Assembly: GCF_017299535.1 (NCBI RefSeq)
Contig: NZ_CP071238.1
Location: forward strand, 2,852,001 to 2,916,000
Length of the DNA stretch: 64,000 bases
Origin: Serratia marcescens subsp. marcescens ATCC 13880
GTDB lineage: Bacteria > Pseudomonadota > Gammaproteobacteria > Enterobacterales > Enterobacteriaceae
Reading direction: 5' to 3'
Part shown: positions 20,621 to 30,375 of the stretch, piece after piece
Position numbering within the stretch: the first letter of the stretch is position 1
Layout: each line of letters opens with the position of its first letter
The notes under the pieces: model-generated
Databases searched by the model: none
What the model was told of the DNA's origin: nothing
The model's input: the letters and a program-made list of their open reading frames with translations, nothing else
Program-made: the position numbers and the translations under genes

Positions 20621-21637
20621 ATGCAAAAGAAATCCATTTACGTCGCCTACACCGGCGGCACCATCGGCATGCAGCGCTCAGATCATGGCTACATCCCGGT
20701 TTCCGGCCACCTGCAGCGCCAGCTGGCGCTGATGCCCGAATTCCATCGGCCGGAGATGCCGGATTTCACCATTCATGAATACGCGCCATTGATTGACTCT
20801 TCAGACATGACGCCGGAAGACTGGCAGCACATCGCCGACGACATCAAGCAGAACTACGATCGCTACGACGGCTTCGTGATCCTGCATGGCACCGACACCA
20901 TGGCGTTCACCGCCTCTGCGCTTTCCTTCATGCTGGAAAACCTGGCCAAACCGGTGATCGTTACCGGCTCGCAGATTCCGCTGGCGGAGCTGCGCTCCGA
21001 TGGCCAAACCAACCTACTCAACGCGCTGTATCTGGCGGCCAACCATCCGGTGAACGAAGTCAGCCTGTTCTTCAACAACAAGCTGTTCCGCGGCAACCGC
21101 ACCACCAAAGCGCACGCCGACGGCTTCGACGCCTTCGCCTCCCCGAATTTGCCGCCGCTGCTGGAAGCCGGCATCCACATTCGCCGCCAGCAAGGCATCG
21201 ACAGCCCGGCTTGCAACGGCGCGTTGCAGGTGCATGACATCACGCCGCAGCCGATCGGCGTGGTCACCATCTATCCGGGCATTTCCGGCGCGGTGGTGCG
21301 CAATTTCCTGCTGCAGCCGGTCAAGGCGCTGATCCTGCGCTCCTACGGCGTCGGCAACGCGCCGCAAAAGGCCGAACTGATCGACGAGTTGCGTGCGGCC
21401 TCTGAACGCGGCATCGTGGTGGTCAACCTGACGCAGTGCATCTCCGGGCGCGTCAATATGGAAGGCTACGCCACCGGCAACGCGCTGGCGCACGCCGGGG
21501 TGATCAGCGGTTTCGACATGACGGTGGAAGCCGCCCTGACCAAGCTGCACTATCTGTTGAGCCAGCCGCTGACGCCGGAACAAATCCGCGCCCTGATGCA
21601 GCAAGATCTGCGCGGCGAGCTGAGCATCAACGGTTAA
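20621..21637 (+). CDS. ansA: L-asparaginase I (cytoplasmic)
   Basis: This 338-residue enzyme hydrolyses asparagine to aspartate and ammonia. The first catalytic threonine is in YTGGTIGM and the second in LHGTDTMAFTA, the two asparaginase signatures. No signal peptide is present, which points to the low-affinity cytoplasmic type I enzyme and not AnsB. pncA follows after 22 bases on the same strand, so the two are probably co-transcribed. Confidence 0.96.
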   Translation: MQKKSIYVAYTGGTIGMQRSDHGYIPVSGHLQRQLALMPEFHRPEMPDFTIHEYAPLIDSSDMTPEDWQHIADDIKQNYDRYDGFVILHGTDTMAFTASALSFMLENLAKPVIVTGSQIPLAELRSDGQTNLLNALYLAANHPVNEVSLFFNNKLFRGNRTTKAHADGFDAFASPNLPPLLEAGIHIRRQQGIDSPACNGALQVHDITPQPIGVVTIYPGISGAVVRNFLLQPVKALILRSYGVGNAPQKAELIDELRAASERGIVVVNLTQCISGRVNMEGYATGNALAHAGVISGFDMTVEAALTKLHYLLSQPLTPEQIRALMQQDLRGELSING

Positions 21638-21659
21638 CCTACTGAACTCTGGAGCGGCG

Positions 21660-22292
21660 ATGAAAACGGCCCTGTTGTTGATCGATCTGCAAAACGACTT
21701 CTGCCCCGGCGGCGCGCTGGCGGTCACGGAGGGCGACGCCGTTATCCCGGTCGCCAATCAGGCGATCGCCGCCTGCCTGGCGCGGGGCGAGCCGGTGGTG
21801 GCCAGCCAGGACTGGCATCCCGCCAATCACCGCAGCTTTGCGGTGAACTCCGATGCGCAGGTCGGCACCCTCGGTGAGCTGGAAGGCCTGACGCAGGTGT
21901 GGTGGCCGGTGCACTGCGTGCAAGGGAGCCACGGCGCCGATTTTCATCCCCAGTTACAGCGGCAACACATCAATGCCGTCTTTCGCAAAGGGCAAGATAC
22001 GAACATCGACAGCTACAGCGCGTTCTTCGATAACGGCCACCGTGCGCAAACCGAACTCCACGGCTGGCTGCAATCGCAGGGCGTCCAGCGGCTGGCGATC
22101 ATGGGCCTGGCGACCGACTACTGCGTGAAGTTCAGCGTGCTGGATGCACTGGCTGCCGGCTATCCGACGCAGGTGATCGTCGACGGCTGCCGCGGCGTGA
22201 ATCTGCAACCGGACGACAGTGAGCGAGCGCTGCAGGACATGGCGCGCGCCGGCGCACAGCTAGTTACCCTGTCACAGTTTCTCGCCAACTAA
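21660..22292 (+). CDS. pncA: Nicotinamidase
   Basis: PncA deamidates nicotinamide to nicotinate for NAD salvage (and activates pyrazinamide). The 210-residue isochorismatase-fold protein has catalytic Asp9 in LLIDLQNDF, the metal-binding DWHPANHRSF segment, and the nucleophile Cys in MGLATDYCVKFSV. GGAG lies just before the ATG. It is linked to ansA, as in E. coli. Confidence 0.96.
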   Translation: MKTALLLIDLQNDFCPGGALAVTEGDAVIPVANQAIAACLARGEPVVASQDWHPANHRSFAVNSDAQVGTLGELEGLTQVWWPVHCVQGSHGADFHPQLQRQHINAVFRKGQDTNIDSYSAFFDNGHRAQTELHGWLQSQGVQRLAIMGLATDYCVKFSVLDALAAGYPTQVIVDGCRGVNLQPDDSERALQDMARAGAQLVTLSQFLAN

Positions 22293-22300
22293 ATCCTCTC

Positions 22301-22321
22301 GGGCGCCACCGGCGCCCTCTC
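22301..22321 (+). terminator. Possible terminator of ansA-pncA
   Basis: A GGGCGCC/GGCGCCC stem with an ACC loop is followed by TCTCT. The T-run is weak. Confidence 0.5.
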
Positions 22322-22524
22322 TACGCAGCGGCGAAATTATCGACGCCGCTCACAATACCACCTTTCTTCTTCCCCAACGGCTTGTGACCGGCAGGCGCTT
22401 TTGCTGTTATGGCTGCGACGCTTTTGGCGTCAATCGGTTATACGCATCCGGGCCCACTGAGCCCGGCTTTATTGTGCCCGCCCCTGGCGGTACGGTCGGC
22501 CTTGCCGACCACAAGGAGACAGAC

Positions 22525-23802
22525 ATGAAAATAACCCGAAAACTGCTGCCTTTGCTGGCGGCGGTGCAATTGGCTATGGCCGGCGCAAGCACGGCCCAGG
22601 CGGCCTATCTCTCCGTCGGCTACTTCAACGGCGGCGGCGATGTCACCGCCGGCCCCGGTGGCGACATCGACAAGCTGGACGTGACGCAAATCACCCATCT
22701 CAACTATTCGTTTGGCCTGATCTACAACGACGAGAAAGACGAAACCAATGCGGCGCTGAAAGACCCCTCTCGCCGCCACCAGATCTACCTGTCGCCGAAA
22801 GTCACGGCCGATTTGCAACGTCTGCCGGTGCTGCGCAAACAGAACCCCGAGCTGAAAGTGCTGTTGTCGGTCGGCGGCTGGGGCGCACGCGGTTTCTCCG
22901 GCGCCGCCGCCACCGCGGAAAACCGGGCGATATTCATTCGCTCCGCGCTGCAGGTGATCGCACAGTACCGGCTGGATGGGATCGATCTGGACTGGGAATA
23001 CCCGGTAAACGGCGCCTGGGGGTTGGTGGAAAGCCAACCGGCAGACCGCGACAACTTCACCCTGCTGCTGAGAGAGCTTCATCAGGCGCTGGGTAAAGGC
23101 AAGCTGTTAACCATCGCCGTCGGGGCCAACGTCAAAAGCCCGCAGGAATGGGTCGATGTGAAAAGCATTGCCCCTTACCTCAACTACATCAATCTGATGA
23201 CCTACGATATGGCTTACGGCACACAGTACTTCAATGCCAACCTGTACGATTCAACGCGTTGGCCAACCGTGGCGGCCGCCGACCGCTACAGCGCCGATTT
23301 CGTGGTAAAGAATTATCTGGCAGCCGGATTGAAACCGGCGCAGATGAACCTGGGTATCGGTTTCTACGGCCGGGTACCGAAACGGGCGACCGAGGCAGGC
23401 ATCGACTGGGACAAACCGGATGCCGCCAAGCATCCGGTGACGCGGCCTGACTTCAGCGCGCGAGAAATCGCCCTGTTCCGTACGCTGGGATTGGATCTCA
23501 GCAAAGACACTTATTTTAAATACCACGATATCGTCAACAAATTGCTCAACGATCCGCAGCAGCGTTTCCGCGAGCACTGGGATGACGATGCCAAAGTGCC
23601 ATACCTGACGCTGCAATCCGCCGAAGGCAAACCGCTGTTCGCTATCTCCTACGAGAACCCGCGTTCGGTGGCCATCAAGGCCGAGTACATCAAAAGCCAG
23701 GGATTGGGCGGTGCGATGTTCTGGGAATACGGCGCGGACGACAACAACCGGCTGGCGCAGCAGTTGGCGGAATCGCTGGACATAAAGGGCGAGAAACGGT
23801 AA
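22525..23802 (+). CDS. chiD: Secreted family 18 chitinase, ChiD type
   Basis: This 425-residue GH18 enzyme has a signal peptide (MKITRKLLPLLAAVQLAMAG, ending STAQA) and a single catalytic domain without a visible chitin-binding module. The active-site motif DGIDLDWEYP is at residues 151-160, with Glu158 as acid/base, and LLSVGGWG forms the third-strand motif. Length and sequence suggest the fourth Serratia chitinase ChiD, known for transglycosylation, rather than ChiA, ChiB or ChiC. AAGGAG precedes the ATG. It lies between pncA and yeaC, where E. coli has other genes. Confidence 0.87.
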   Translation: MKITRKLLPLLAAVQLAMAGASTAQAAYLSVGYFNGGGDVTAGPGGDIDKLDVTQITHLNYSFGLIYNDEKDETNAALKDPSRRHQIYLSPKVTADLQRLPVLRKQNPELKVLLSVGGWGARGFSGAAATAENRAIFIRSALQVIAQYRLDGIDLDWEYPVNGAWGLVESQPADRDNFTLLLRELHQALGKGKLLTIAVGANVKSPQEWVDVKSIAPYLNYINLMTYDMAYGTQYFNANLYDSTRWPTVAAADRYSADFVVKNYLAAGLKPAQMNLGIGFYGRVPKRATEAGIDWDKPDAAKHPVTRPDFSAREIALFRTLGLDLSKDTYFKYHDIVNKLLNDPQQRFREHWDDDAKVPYLTLQSAEGKPLFAISYENPRSVAIKAEYIKSQGLGGAMFWEYGADDNNRLAQQLAESLDIKGEKR

Positions 23803-23847
23803 ATCGACGGGGCGATGGCGACATCGCCCCGCTTTAGGGGAGGAGCT

Positions 23848-24120
23848 TTACTGCGGTTTGAGTTTGACCAGCGGCTCGGCAACGAACTGCTGTTTCAGCT
23901 CTTGCTTGCTCTTCATCACGATCTGCCCGTCGGTGCCGATGCTCATGTGCTGCGGATCGACATTGTTCATCGACTGCCACAGCATCACCGCCTGCAGGCT
24001 GTTTTCTTTCTGCTCCGGCGTCAGCGCCACGCCATCCGGCCATTTGCCCAGCTCAACCGCCTGTACCAGGCGCTGGTATATCTCGGGCGTCATCGCCGCA
24101 ATCAGATCTTTCACGTCCAT
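23848..24120 (-). CDS. yeaC: YeaC family protein (DUF1315)
   Basis: The 90-residue soluble protein matches E. coli YeaC along its length (MTPEIYQRLVQAVELGKWPDG, QAVMLWQ and QIVMKSKQE). Its function is unknown. It lies 63 bases downstream of msrB on the same strand, as in E. coli, and may be co-transcribed with it. Confidence 0.9.
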   Translation of the reverse strand: MDVKDLIAAMTPEIYQRLVQAVELGKWPDGVALTPEQKENSLQAVMLWQSMNNVDPQHMSIGTDGQIVMKSKQELKQQFVAEPLVKLKPQ

Positions 24121-24183
24121 CAGAGCCTTTCTCGCTTACGGATGAATAATTAGCTGAATCGATTTTGTTGGTTAAATTACCAC

Positions 24184-24597
24184 TTAACCGGCCGTTTGGT
24201 CGCCATTTTCGCCATCGGTGAAACTCAGCGAGGCGGAGTTGACGCAGTAGCGGTCGCCAGTCGGCTGCGGGCCATCGGGGAAAACGTGCCCCAGGTGCGC
24301 GTCGCAGTGGCCGCAGCGGATTTCAACACGATGCATATTATGTGAATTATCATCAAGATAACGGATTGCATCGGCGGAAACCGGCTCATAAAAGCTCGGC
24401 CAGCCGCAGCCTGAATCGTATTTGGTTTCGGAATAGAACAGCGGCTGGTTACAGCACAGGCAATGGTACACGCCCTCGCGCTTGTTGTGCAGCAATTTGC
24501 CGCTGAACGGCGCTTCGGTGCCACGCTGTTGCGTCACATAACGTTGGATTTCATTCAGTTCCGTGACCGGATGACCGGGGGTTGTCTCTTTAGCCAT
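24184..24597 (-). CDS. msrB: Peptide methionine (R)-S-oxide reductase
   Basis: MsrB repairs methionine-R-sulfoxide in proteins. The 137 residues match E. coli. Two CxxC zinc motifs (CLCC and CGHC) and the catalytic cysteine in [11 protein letters not shown] are present, as is the substrate-binding [12 protein letters not shown] segment. It is divergent from gapA across a 350-base regulatory region. Confidence 0.97.
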   Translation of the reverse strand: MAKETTPGHPVTELNEIQRYVTQQRGTEAPFSGKLLHNKREGVYHCLCCNQPLFYSETKYDSGCGWPSFYEPVSADAIRYLDDNSHNMHRVEIRCGHCDAHLGHVFPDGPQPTGDRYCVNSASLSFTDGENGDQTAG

Positions 24598-24720
24598 TTG
24601 TGCTTATCTCTGAATGTGGATAATGTCAACGAAAACAATGATTAATAATAACAAAAAATTAACACCGCTGCAGGGGTTTTTGGCCTAAACTGTAGCCCAT
24701 AAAGGCCACGTCACGATGAT

Positions 24721-24740
24721 ATGTGATAACGATCACACAT
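24721..24740. promoter_or_regulatory. CRP-binding site between msrB and gapA
   Basis: ATGTGATAACGATCACACAT contains the TGTGA-N6-TCACA core with both half-sites perfect. CRP control of gapA is known in E. coli; msrB could respond as well. Confidence 0.7.
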
Positions 24741-24874
24741 CTTGCGTATGCTGACTTTATACTTGGCGGCTTGTCCCCATATAACGGATGAGGCCGAGCG
24801 CAAATGGACTGTGCAATAAGCGTGCAAAACCACCCCTCCGGTTTGACTTGCCGCAAGTATTGACACGATTCCGC

Positions 24875-24902
24875 TTGACGCTGGGTAAGGTTTTTGTAAT
24901 TT
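24875..24902 (+). promoter_or_regulatory. Candidate gapA promoter
   Basis: TTGACG at 24875-24880 is followed after 14 to 16 bases by TGTAAT/TAATTT, with a transcription start about 35-40 bases before the ATG. The sequence around it resembles the E. coli gapA leader. Confidence 0.5.
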
Positions 24903-24933
24903 TACAACCAACCTTTTATTCACTAACAAATAG

Positions 24934-25941
<1,008 letters not shown>

Positions 25942-25964
25942 TGGCATGATGTTAAGCTGATAAT

Positions 25965-25991
25965 GAGGGCGACATTTTTGTCGCCCTTTTT
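25965..25991 (+). terminator. Terminator of gapA
   Basis: The stem AGGGCGACA/TGTCGCCCT with a short T loop runs into a T-run. Confidence 0.92.
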
Positions 25992-26003
25992 TTACCCGTC
26001 ATC

Positions 26004-26104
26004 TTTCGAGTCACCGCGTTGTTGGCTGCACACGCTCACCCCAGCCACTTACTTCGGTAAGCTCCTGAGGGTTCCTGTGCTTGCCGCCTGGCCGTGACCC
26101 GAAA
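26004..26104. repeat. 101-bp imperfect inverted-repeat element between gapA and yeaD
   Basis: The ends TTTCGAGTCAC and GTGACCCGAAA are inverted repeats matching at 10 of 11 positions. Similarity continues inward on both arms to a central CTTAC-TTCG-GTAAG hairpin, so the whole stretch folds as one long imperfect stem. It looks like a non-coding dispersed element of the MITE or enterobacterial intergenic repeat kind. No second copy was noticed in this window. Confidence 0.6.
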
Positions 26105-26147
26105 GCTATAGGTTTCTTTGTATCTCCGGCAAACAATAGGTCATGAA

Positions 26148-27023
26148 ATGAACGAGAAAATTTTCACCCTGCCCGTTTCCGAACAGATTTCTCCTTATAT
26201 CAGCCAGCGGCAACTCGATGAGTTGGGCGTGGTTGTGGTGTCGCACCCGAAAGTGCGCGCGGCGGTCGCGCTGCAAGGCGCGCATTTGCTGGCCTGGCAA
26301 CCTAGCGGGGAGCAGCCGGTGATTTGGCTCAGCAACAATACGCCTTTCGCCAAAGGCAAGGCCATCCGTGGCGGCGTGCCGATCTGCTGGCCGTGGTTCG
26401 GCCCGGTGGCGCAACCCTCCCACGGCTTTGCCCGCAACCAGCCCTGGAGTCTGACGGCGCACGATGAAGATGACAACGGCGTCATCCTGACCTTCACGCT
26501 GAAAGACAATGAGCAGACCCGCAAACTGTGGCCGCACGCCTTCACGCTGATTGCTCGCTTCAAGCTGGGTGAAGAGTGCGAAATCGAGCTGGAATCGCAC
26601 GGCGATTATCAAGCCACGGCGGCGCTGCACAGTTACTTCCAGGTCGGCGACATCGATCGGGTCAGCGTGGCGGGTCTGGGCGAGCCTTATATCGACAAGG
26701 TGGCAGGCGGCGCAGAGGCGCACCAGACGGGCGAAGTGACCTTCGTCGGCCAAACCGACCGCGTCTATACCCGCCCGGAAGCTTTCAGCCAGATCCGCGA
26801 TCCGGCGCTCGCTCGCACCATCGAGGTTCACCACCATCATATGAGCGACGTCATCGCCTGGAACCCCGGCGTGGAACTCTCCTGCAGCATGGGGGATATG
26901 CCGAACGACGGTTACAAGACCATGGTCTGCATCGAGACAGGGCGCGTCAGCAAACCGCTGGTCGCTGCCGGCGAGCAACCCGCCCGTTTGGGAGTCACCT
27001 TCCGCAGCCGTAAGAAGGCCTGA
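26148..27023 (+). CDS. yeaD: D-hexose-6-phosphate mutarotase
   Basis: This 291-residue aldose-1-epimerase-fold protein interconverts anomers of glucose-6-phosphate and related sugars. Characteristic segments are QGAHLLAWQP, IRGGVPICWPWFGP, HGFAR, and a C-terminal SMGDMPNDGYKTMVCIET. The ATG at 26148 (MNEKIF) matches the E. coli start (MIKKIF); an in-frame ATG ten codons upstream has no support. It follows gapA, as in E. coli. Confidence 0.94.
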   Translation: MNEKIFTLPVSEQISPYISQRQLDELGVVVVSHPKVRAAVALQGAHLLAWQPSGEQPVIWLSNNTPFAKGKAIRGGVPICWPWFGPVAQPSHGFARNQPWSLTAHDEDDNGVILTFTLKDNEQTRKLWPHAFTLIARFKLGEECEIELESHGDYQATAALHSYFQVGDIDRVSVAGLGEPYIDKVAGGAEAHQTGEVTFVGQTDRVYTRPEAFSQIRDPALARTIEVHHHHMSDVIAWNPGVELSCSMGDMPNDGYKTMVCIETGRVSKPLVAAGEQPARLGVTFRSRKKA

Positions 27024-27056
27024 GGAACCGTGCGCGGAAGCGCACCACTGATGTGC

Positions 27057-27082
27057 AAAAGGGGCGCCAGCGCCCCTTTTTG
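27057..27082. terminator. Bidirectional terminator between yeaD and mipA
   Basis: AAAAGGGGCGC and GCGCCCCTTTT pair around a CA loop, with A-run and T-run on opposite sides, between two convergent genes. Confidence 0.9.
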
Positions 27083-27117
27083 ATGCACGCCATGCACGAT
27101 AACCGTGCAATGCGTGA

Positions 27118-27882
27118 TTAGAAGGTGTAGCTCACACCCGTCATCAACAAACCGGTGTAAGATTTATCCACCATCGGGCTGTCTTTCACTTCATCCGACA
27201 ACTTCACATAGCGGCCGACGAAGAAGGCGTTCCAGCTTTTGTTGATCTGATAATTGGCGCTCAATTCGAGATACGGGGCCCAGCTATCGCCAGGCGTGTA
27301 GCTGTCCAGGCCGCTGCGGCGTGATTCATTGGCGCTGACGCCGTAGTAATATTTGTTCTGGTTCTTGCTGTTCCACATCACGCCCACGCCCGGGACCAGC
27401 GTCAGCGCGTCCAGATCAAACTTGTACAGATAAGCGACATCGCCCACCAGCCCGTTGCTGTTGTTCAGCGTGTCGCCGGTGAAAGTGGTACGAAGGGTGC
27501 CCCATTCCGCATTGTGCGAATAGGCCAGGCCGGCCATCAGCGTGCCGCGACGCTTGTCGAGGCGCTTCATGCGATCGTCGTCGCTGTCGCCCGGACGGTA
27601 GCCCCATGGCGTGTAGTAACCCATGATGCTCAGCTGGTTTTCTTGATCTTTCCACAGGTAGTAACCGGCGGTCAGAGTACGGAAGTAGAAGTCGTCACCT
27701 TCATAGTCGATGACGGGCACCGGATAAACGCGGTCCTGATAACCGCGATACGCGTCCGGACTAACCAGCGCGGCAGCACCGAGTGACCAGGTCCCCGCCT
27801 GAGCACTTTGCGCACAAACCATTGCGGAAGCGATAATTGCTAGCGTTTTGAGTTTTGAAATCTTCACTGGTTCTTTTTCCAT
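27118..27882 (-). CDS. mipA: MipA/OmpV family outer membrane protein
   Basis: This is a beta-barrel of the MltA-interacting scaffold family. A signal peptide ends with SAQA before GTWSLGAAAL. The mature part has alternating aromatic strands, the conserved YPVPVIDYEGDDFYFR and LELSANYQINKSW segments, and ends in a terminal Phe (GVSYTF), the usual BAM signal. The listed start is an ATG without a clear ribosome site; a GTG at 27867 (MKISKLKTL) fits the family start better and is a real alternative. Expected location is the outer membrane. Confidence 0.9.
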   Translation of the reverse strand: MEKEPVKISKLKTLAIIASAMVCAQSAQAGTWSLGAAALVSPDAYRGYQDRVYPVPVIDYEGDDFYFRTLTAGYYLWKDQENQLSIMGYYTPWGYRPGDSDDDRMKRLDKRRGTLMAGLAYSHNAEWGTLRTTFTGDTLNNSNGLVGDVAYLYKFDLDALTLVPGVGVMWNSKNQNKYYYGVSANESRRSGLDSYTPGDSWAPYLELSANYQINKSWNAFFVGRYVKLSDEVKDSPMVDKSYTGLLMTGVSYTF

Positions 27883-28308
27883 AAATTACAGGGTTAATAG
27901 CCGCGATAGTTTATGTGAAAATTTAGTTGCGTGCCTAATCTTTACAAAGGAAAACGACCAAGATCGAATAACTTATAGCGGAATTATGAATTAATCATGG
28001 CGGAACGATGACGTTTTATCCCGCAGGCCGCGCCAGACAAGGCATTTGGCTTCCACGGTAATAACTGAGTCATTGATATGACTTAAAAAAAGCTTTTTCT
28101 GCGGCAGGAAATTTTCCGGCAAGCAAACTAAGCTTAAATCAGAAGGTGAATTTATCCTGGGCCCAGTGGCATACAGCGCAACTCGCGATAATAAGCGCAC
28201 CAAGTTGGCATACGGGTTGCTGTACTCAGGCGTATTCTCATCTTTCGGGAGCCAGAACACTATCACACGCTCTCTTTAACCTGTGCTAATAACGAAAGGA
28301 CGGGCATC
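27883..28308. other. mipA/prkA intergenic region
   Basis: These 426 bases lie between the divergent mipA and prkA starts and are more AT-rich than their neighbours. A consensus sigma-54 promoter lies at 28205-28221, with about 76 bases of leader before prkA. A 91-codon antisense ORF at 27991-28266 runs through the promoter and resembles nothing known, so it is not annotated. Confidence 0.6.
28205..28221 (+). promoter_or_regulatory. Sigma-54 promoter of prkA-yeaH
   Basis: TTGGCATACGGGTTGCT matches the consensus YTGGCAYR-N4-TTGCW at every defined position. E. coli yeaGH is known to be sigma-54/NtrC-controlled under nitrogen limitation, which fits. A GCACCA half-site overlaps just upstream, but no full NtrC palindrome was found. 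Confidence 0.8.
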
Positions 28309-30243
28309 ATGAACATATTTGACCACTATCGCCAGCGCTACGAAGCTGCCAAGGACGAAGAGTTCACACTGCAGGAATTTCTTACCATTTGCCGGCAAGA
28401 TCGCAGTGCCTATGCCAACGCGGCCGAACGTCTGCTGATGGCTATCGGTGAACCTGTGATGGTCGACACTGCGCTAGAATCACGCCTGTCGCGCCTGTTC
28501 TCCAACCGCGTGATCGCACGCTATCCGGCCTTCGAAGAATTCTACGGCATGGAAGAGGCCATCGAACAGATCGTCTCTTACCTGAAACACGCCGCGCAGG
28601 GCCTGGAAGAGAAGAAACAGATCCTTTACCTGCTGGGCCCGGTGGGCGGCGGCAAGTCCTCGCTGGCAGAACGCCTTAAAGCGTTGATGCAGCGCGTGCC
28701 CATCTACACCCTCAGCGCCAACGGCGAACGCAGCCCGGTCAACGACCATCCGCTGTGCCTGTTTAATCCGCAGGAAGATGCCACGATCCTGGAAAAAGAG
28801 TTCAACATCCCAAGTCGCTATCTCGGCACCATCATGTCGCCGTGGGCGGCGAAGCGCCTGCATGAGTTCGGCGGCGACATCACCAAGTTTAAAGTCGTGA
28901 AAGTGCGCCCTTCCATTCTGGAACAGATCGCCATCGCCAAAACCGAGCCGGGCGATGAGAACAACCAGGACATCTCCGCGCTGGTCGGTAAAGTGGACAT
29001 CCGTAAACTGGAGAACCACGCGCAGAACGACCCGGACGCCTACGGCTATTCCGGCGCCCTGTGCCGCGCCAACCAGGGGATTATGGAATTCGTCGAGATG
29101 TTCAAAGCGCCGATCAAGGTGCTGCATCCGCTGCTGACCGCAACCCAGGAAGGCAACTACAACGGCACCGAAGGCATCTCCGCCCTGCCGTTCAGCGGCA
29201 TTATTCTGGCGCACTCCAACGAATCCGAGTGGGTGACCTTCCGCAACAACAAGAACAACGAAGCATTCCTCGACCGCGTGTACATCGTCAAGGTGCCTTA
29301 CTGCCTGCGCGTGTCGGAAGAGATCAAGATTTACGACAAGCTGCTGGACCACAGCGAGCTGACTCACGCGCCCTGCGCGCCGGGCACCCTCGAAACGCTG
29401 GCGCGCTTTAGCGTGCTGTCGCGGCTGAAAGAGCCGGAAAACTCGAGCATTTACTCGAAAATGCGCGTGTATGACGGCGAAAGCCTCAAGGATACCGATC
29501 CGAAAGCCAAGTCCTATCAAGAGTACCGCGACTACGCCGGGGTTGACGAAGGCATGAACGGCCTCTCCACCCGTTTCGCCTTTAAAATCCTCTCGCGGGT
29601 ATTCAACTTCGATCACGCCGAGGTGGCGGCCAACCCGGTACACCTGTTCTATGTGCTGGAGCAACAGATCGAGCGCGAACAGTTCCCGCAGGATTTGGCC
29701 GAGAAATACCTCGAACATCTGAAAGGCTATCTGATTCCGAAATACGCCGAGTTTATCGGCAAAGAGATCCAGACCGCCTATCTGGAATCCTACTCGGAAT
29801 ACGGACAGAACATTTTTGACCGTTACGTGACCTACGCGGACTTCTGGATCCAGGATCAGGAGTATCGCGACCCCGACACCGGTCAGCTGTTCGACCGCGA
29901 GTCTTTGAACGCCGAACTGGAGAAAATTGAAAAACCGGCCGGTATCAGCAACCCGAAAGATTTCCGTAACGAAATCGTGAACTTCGTGCTGCGTGCCCGC
30001 GCCAACAACAACGGCCGCAATCCGAACTGGACCAGCTACGAGAAGCTGCGCACCGTGATCGAGAAGAAAATGTTCTCCAATACCGAAGAGCTGTTGCCGG
30101 TGATTTCGTTTAACGCCAAAACGTCGACGGACGAGCAGAAAAAACACGACGACTTCGTCGACCGCATGATGGAAAAAGGCTATACCCGCAAGCAGGTGCG
30201 CCTGTTGTGTGAATGGTATCTGCGGGTCAGAAAATCCTCATAA
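28309..30243 (+). CDS. yeaG: PrkA family serine protein kinase
   Basis: This 644-residue AAA+-type protein has the Walker A GPVGGGKSS at residues 110-118 and a C-terminal PrkA domain. In E. coli YeaG is a nutrient-stress kinase acting with YeaH; in Bacillus PrkA is sporulation-linked. The GTPase/ATPase core and the DTDPKAKSYQEYRDYAGVDEGM segment are intact. It starts about 76 bases after a predicted sigma-54 transcription start and is followed by yeaH after 130 bases. The third partner of this set, ycgB, lies at 41.8 kb. Confidence 0.96.
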   Translation: MNIFDHYRQRYEAAKDEEFTLQEFLTICRQDRSAYANAAERLLMAIGEPVMVDTALESRLSRLFSNRVIARYPAFEEFYGMEEAIEQIVSYLKHAAQGLEEKKQILYLLGPVGGGKSSLAERLKALMQRVPIYTLSANGERSPVNDHPLCLFNPQEDATILEKEFNIPSRYLGTIMSPWAAKRLHEFGGDITKFKVVKVRPSILEQIAIAKTEPGDENNQDISALVGKVDIRKLENHAQNDPDAYGYSGALCRANQGIMEFVEMFKAPIKVLHPLLTATQEGNYNGTEGISALPFSGIILAHSNESEWVTFRNNKNNEAFLDRVYIVKVPYCLRVSEEIKIYDKLLDHSELTHAPCAPGTLETLARFSVLSRLKEPENSSIYSKMRVYDGESLKDTDPKAKSYQEYRDYAGVDEGMNGLSTRFAFKILSRVFNFDHAEVAANPVHLFYVLEQQIEREQFPQDLAEKYLEHLKGYLIPKYAEFIGKEIQTAYLESYSEYGQNIFDRYVTYADFWIQDQEYRDPDTGQLFDRESLNAELEKIEKPAGISNPKDFRNEIVNFVLRARANNNGRNPNWTSYEKLRTVIEKKMFSNTEELLPVISFNAKTSTDEQKKHDDFVDRMMEKGYTRKQVRLLCEWYLRVRKSS

Positions 30244-30375
30244 CGCCTCAGGTAAGCGGCATTATCAGGGCCATGTCCACAGTCATGGACGTTGCAGCGC
30301 AGCCCAAGGAGGGGCTAACACATTGCGCTGTCGCGACCGGGACATGAAGAGTTGGCAACGTCGTTTGGGGGAAGT

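Noticed and set aside
27991..28266. 91-codon leftward ORF between mipA and prkA
   Set aside because: It overlaps the sigma-54 promoter, has no ribosome site and matches no family.
28480..30147. 555-codon leftward ORF across prkA
   Set aside because: Antisense shadow; the product resembles no family while prkA is complete.
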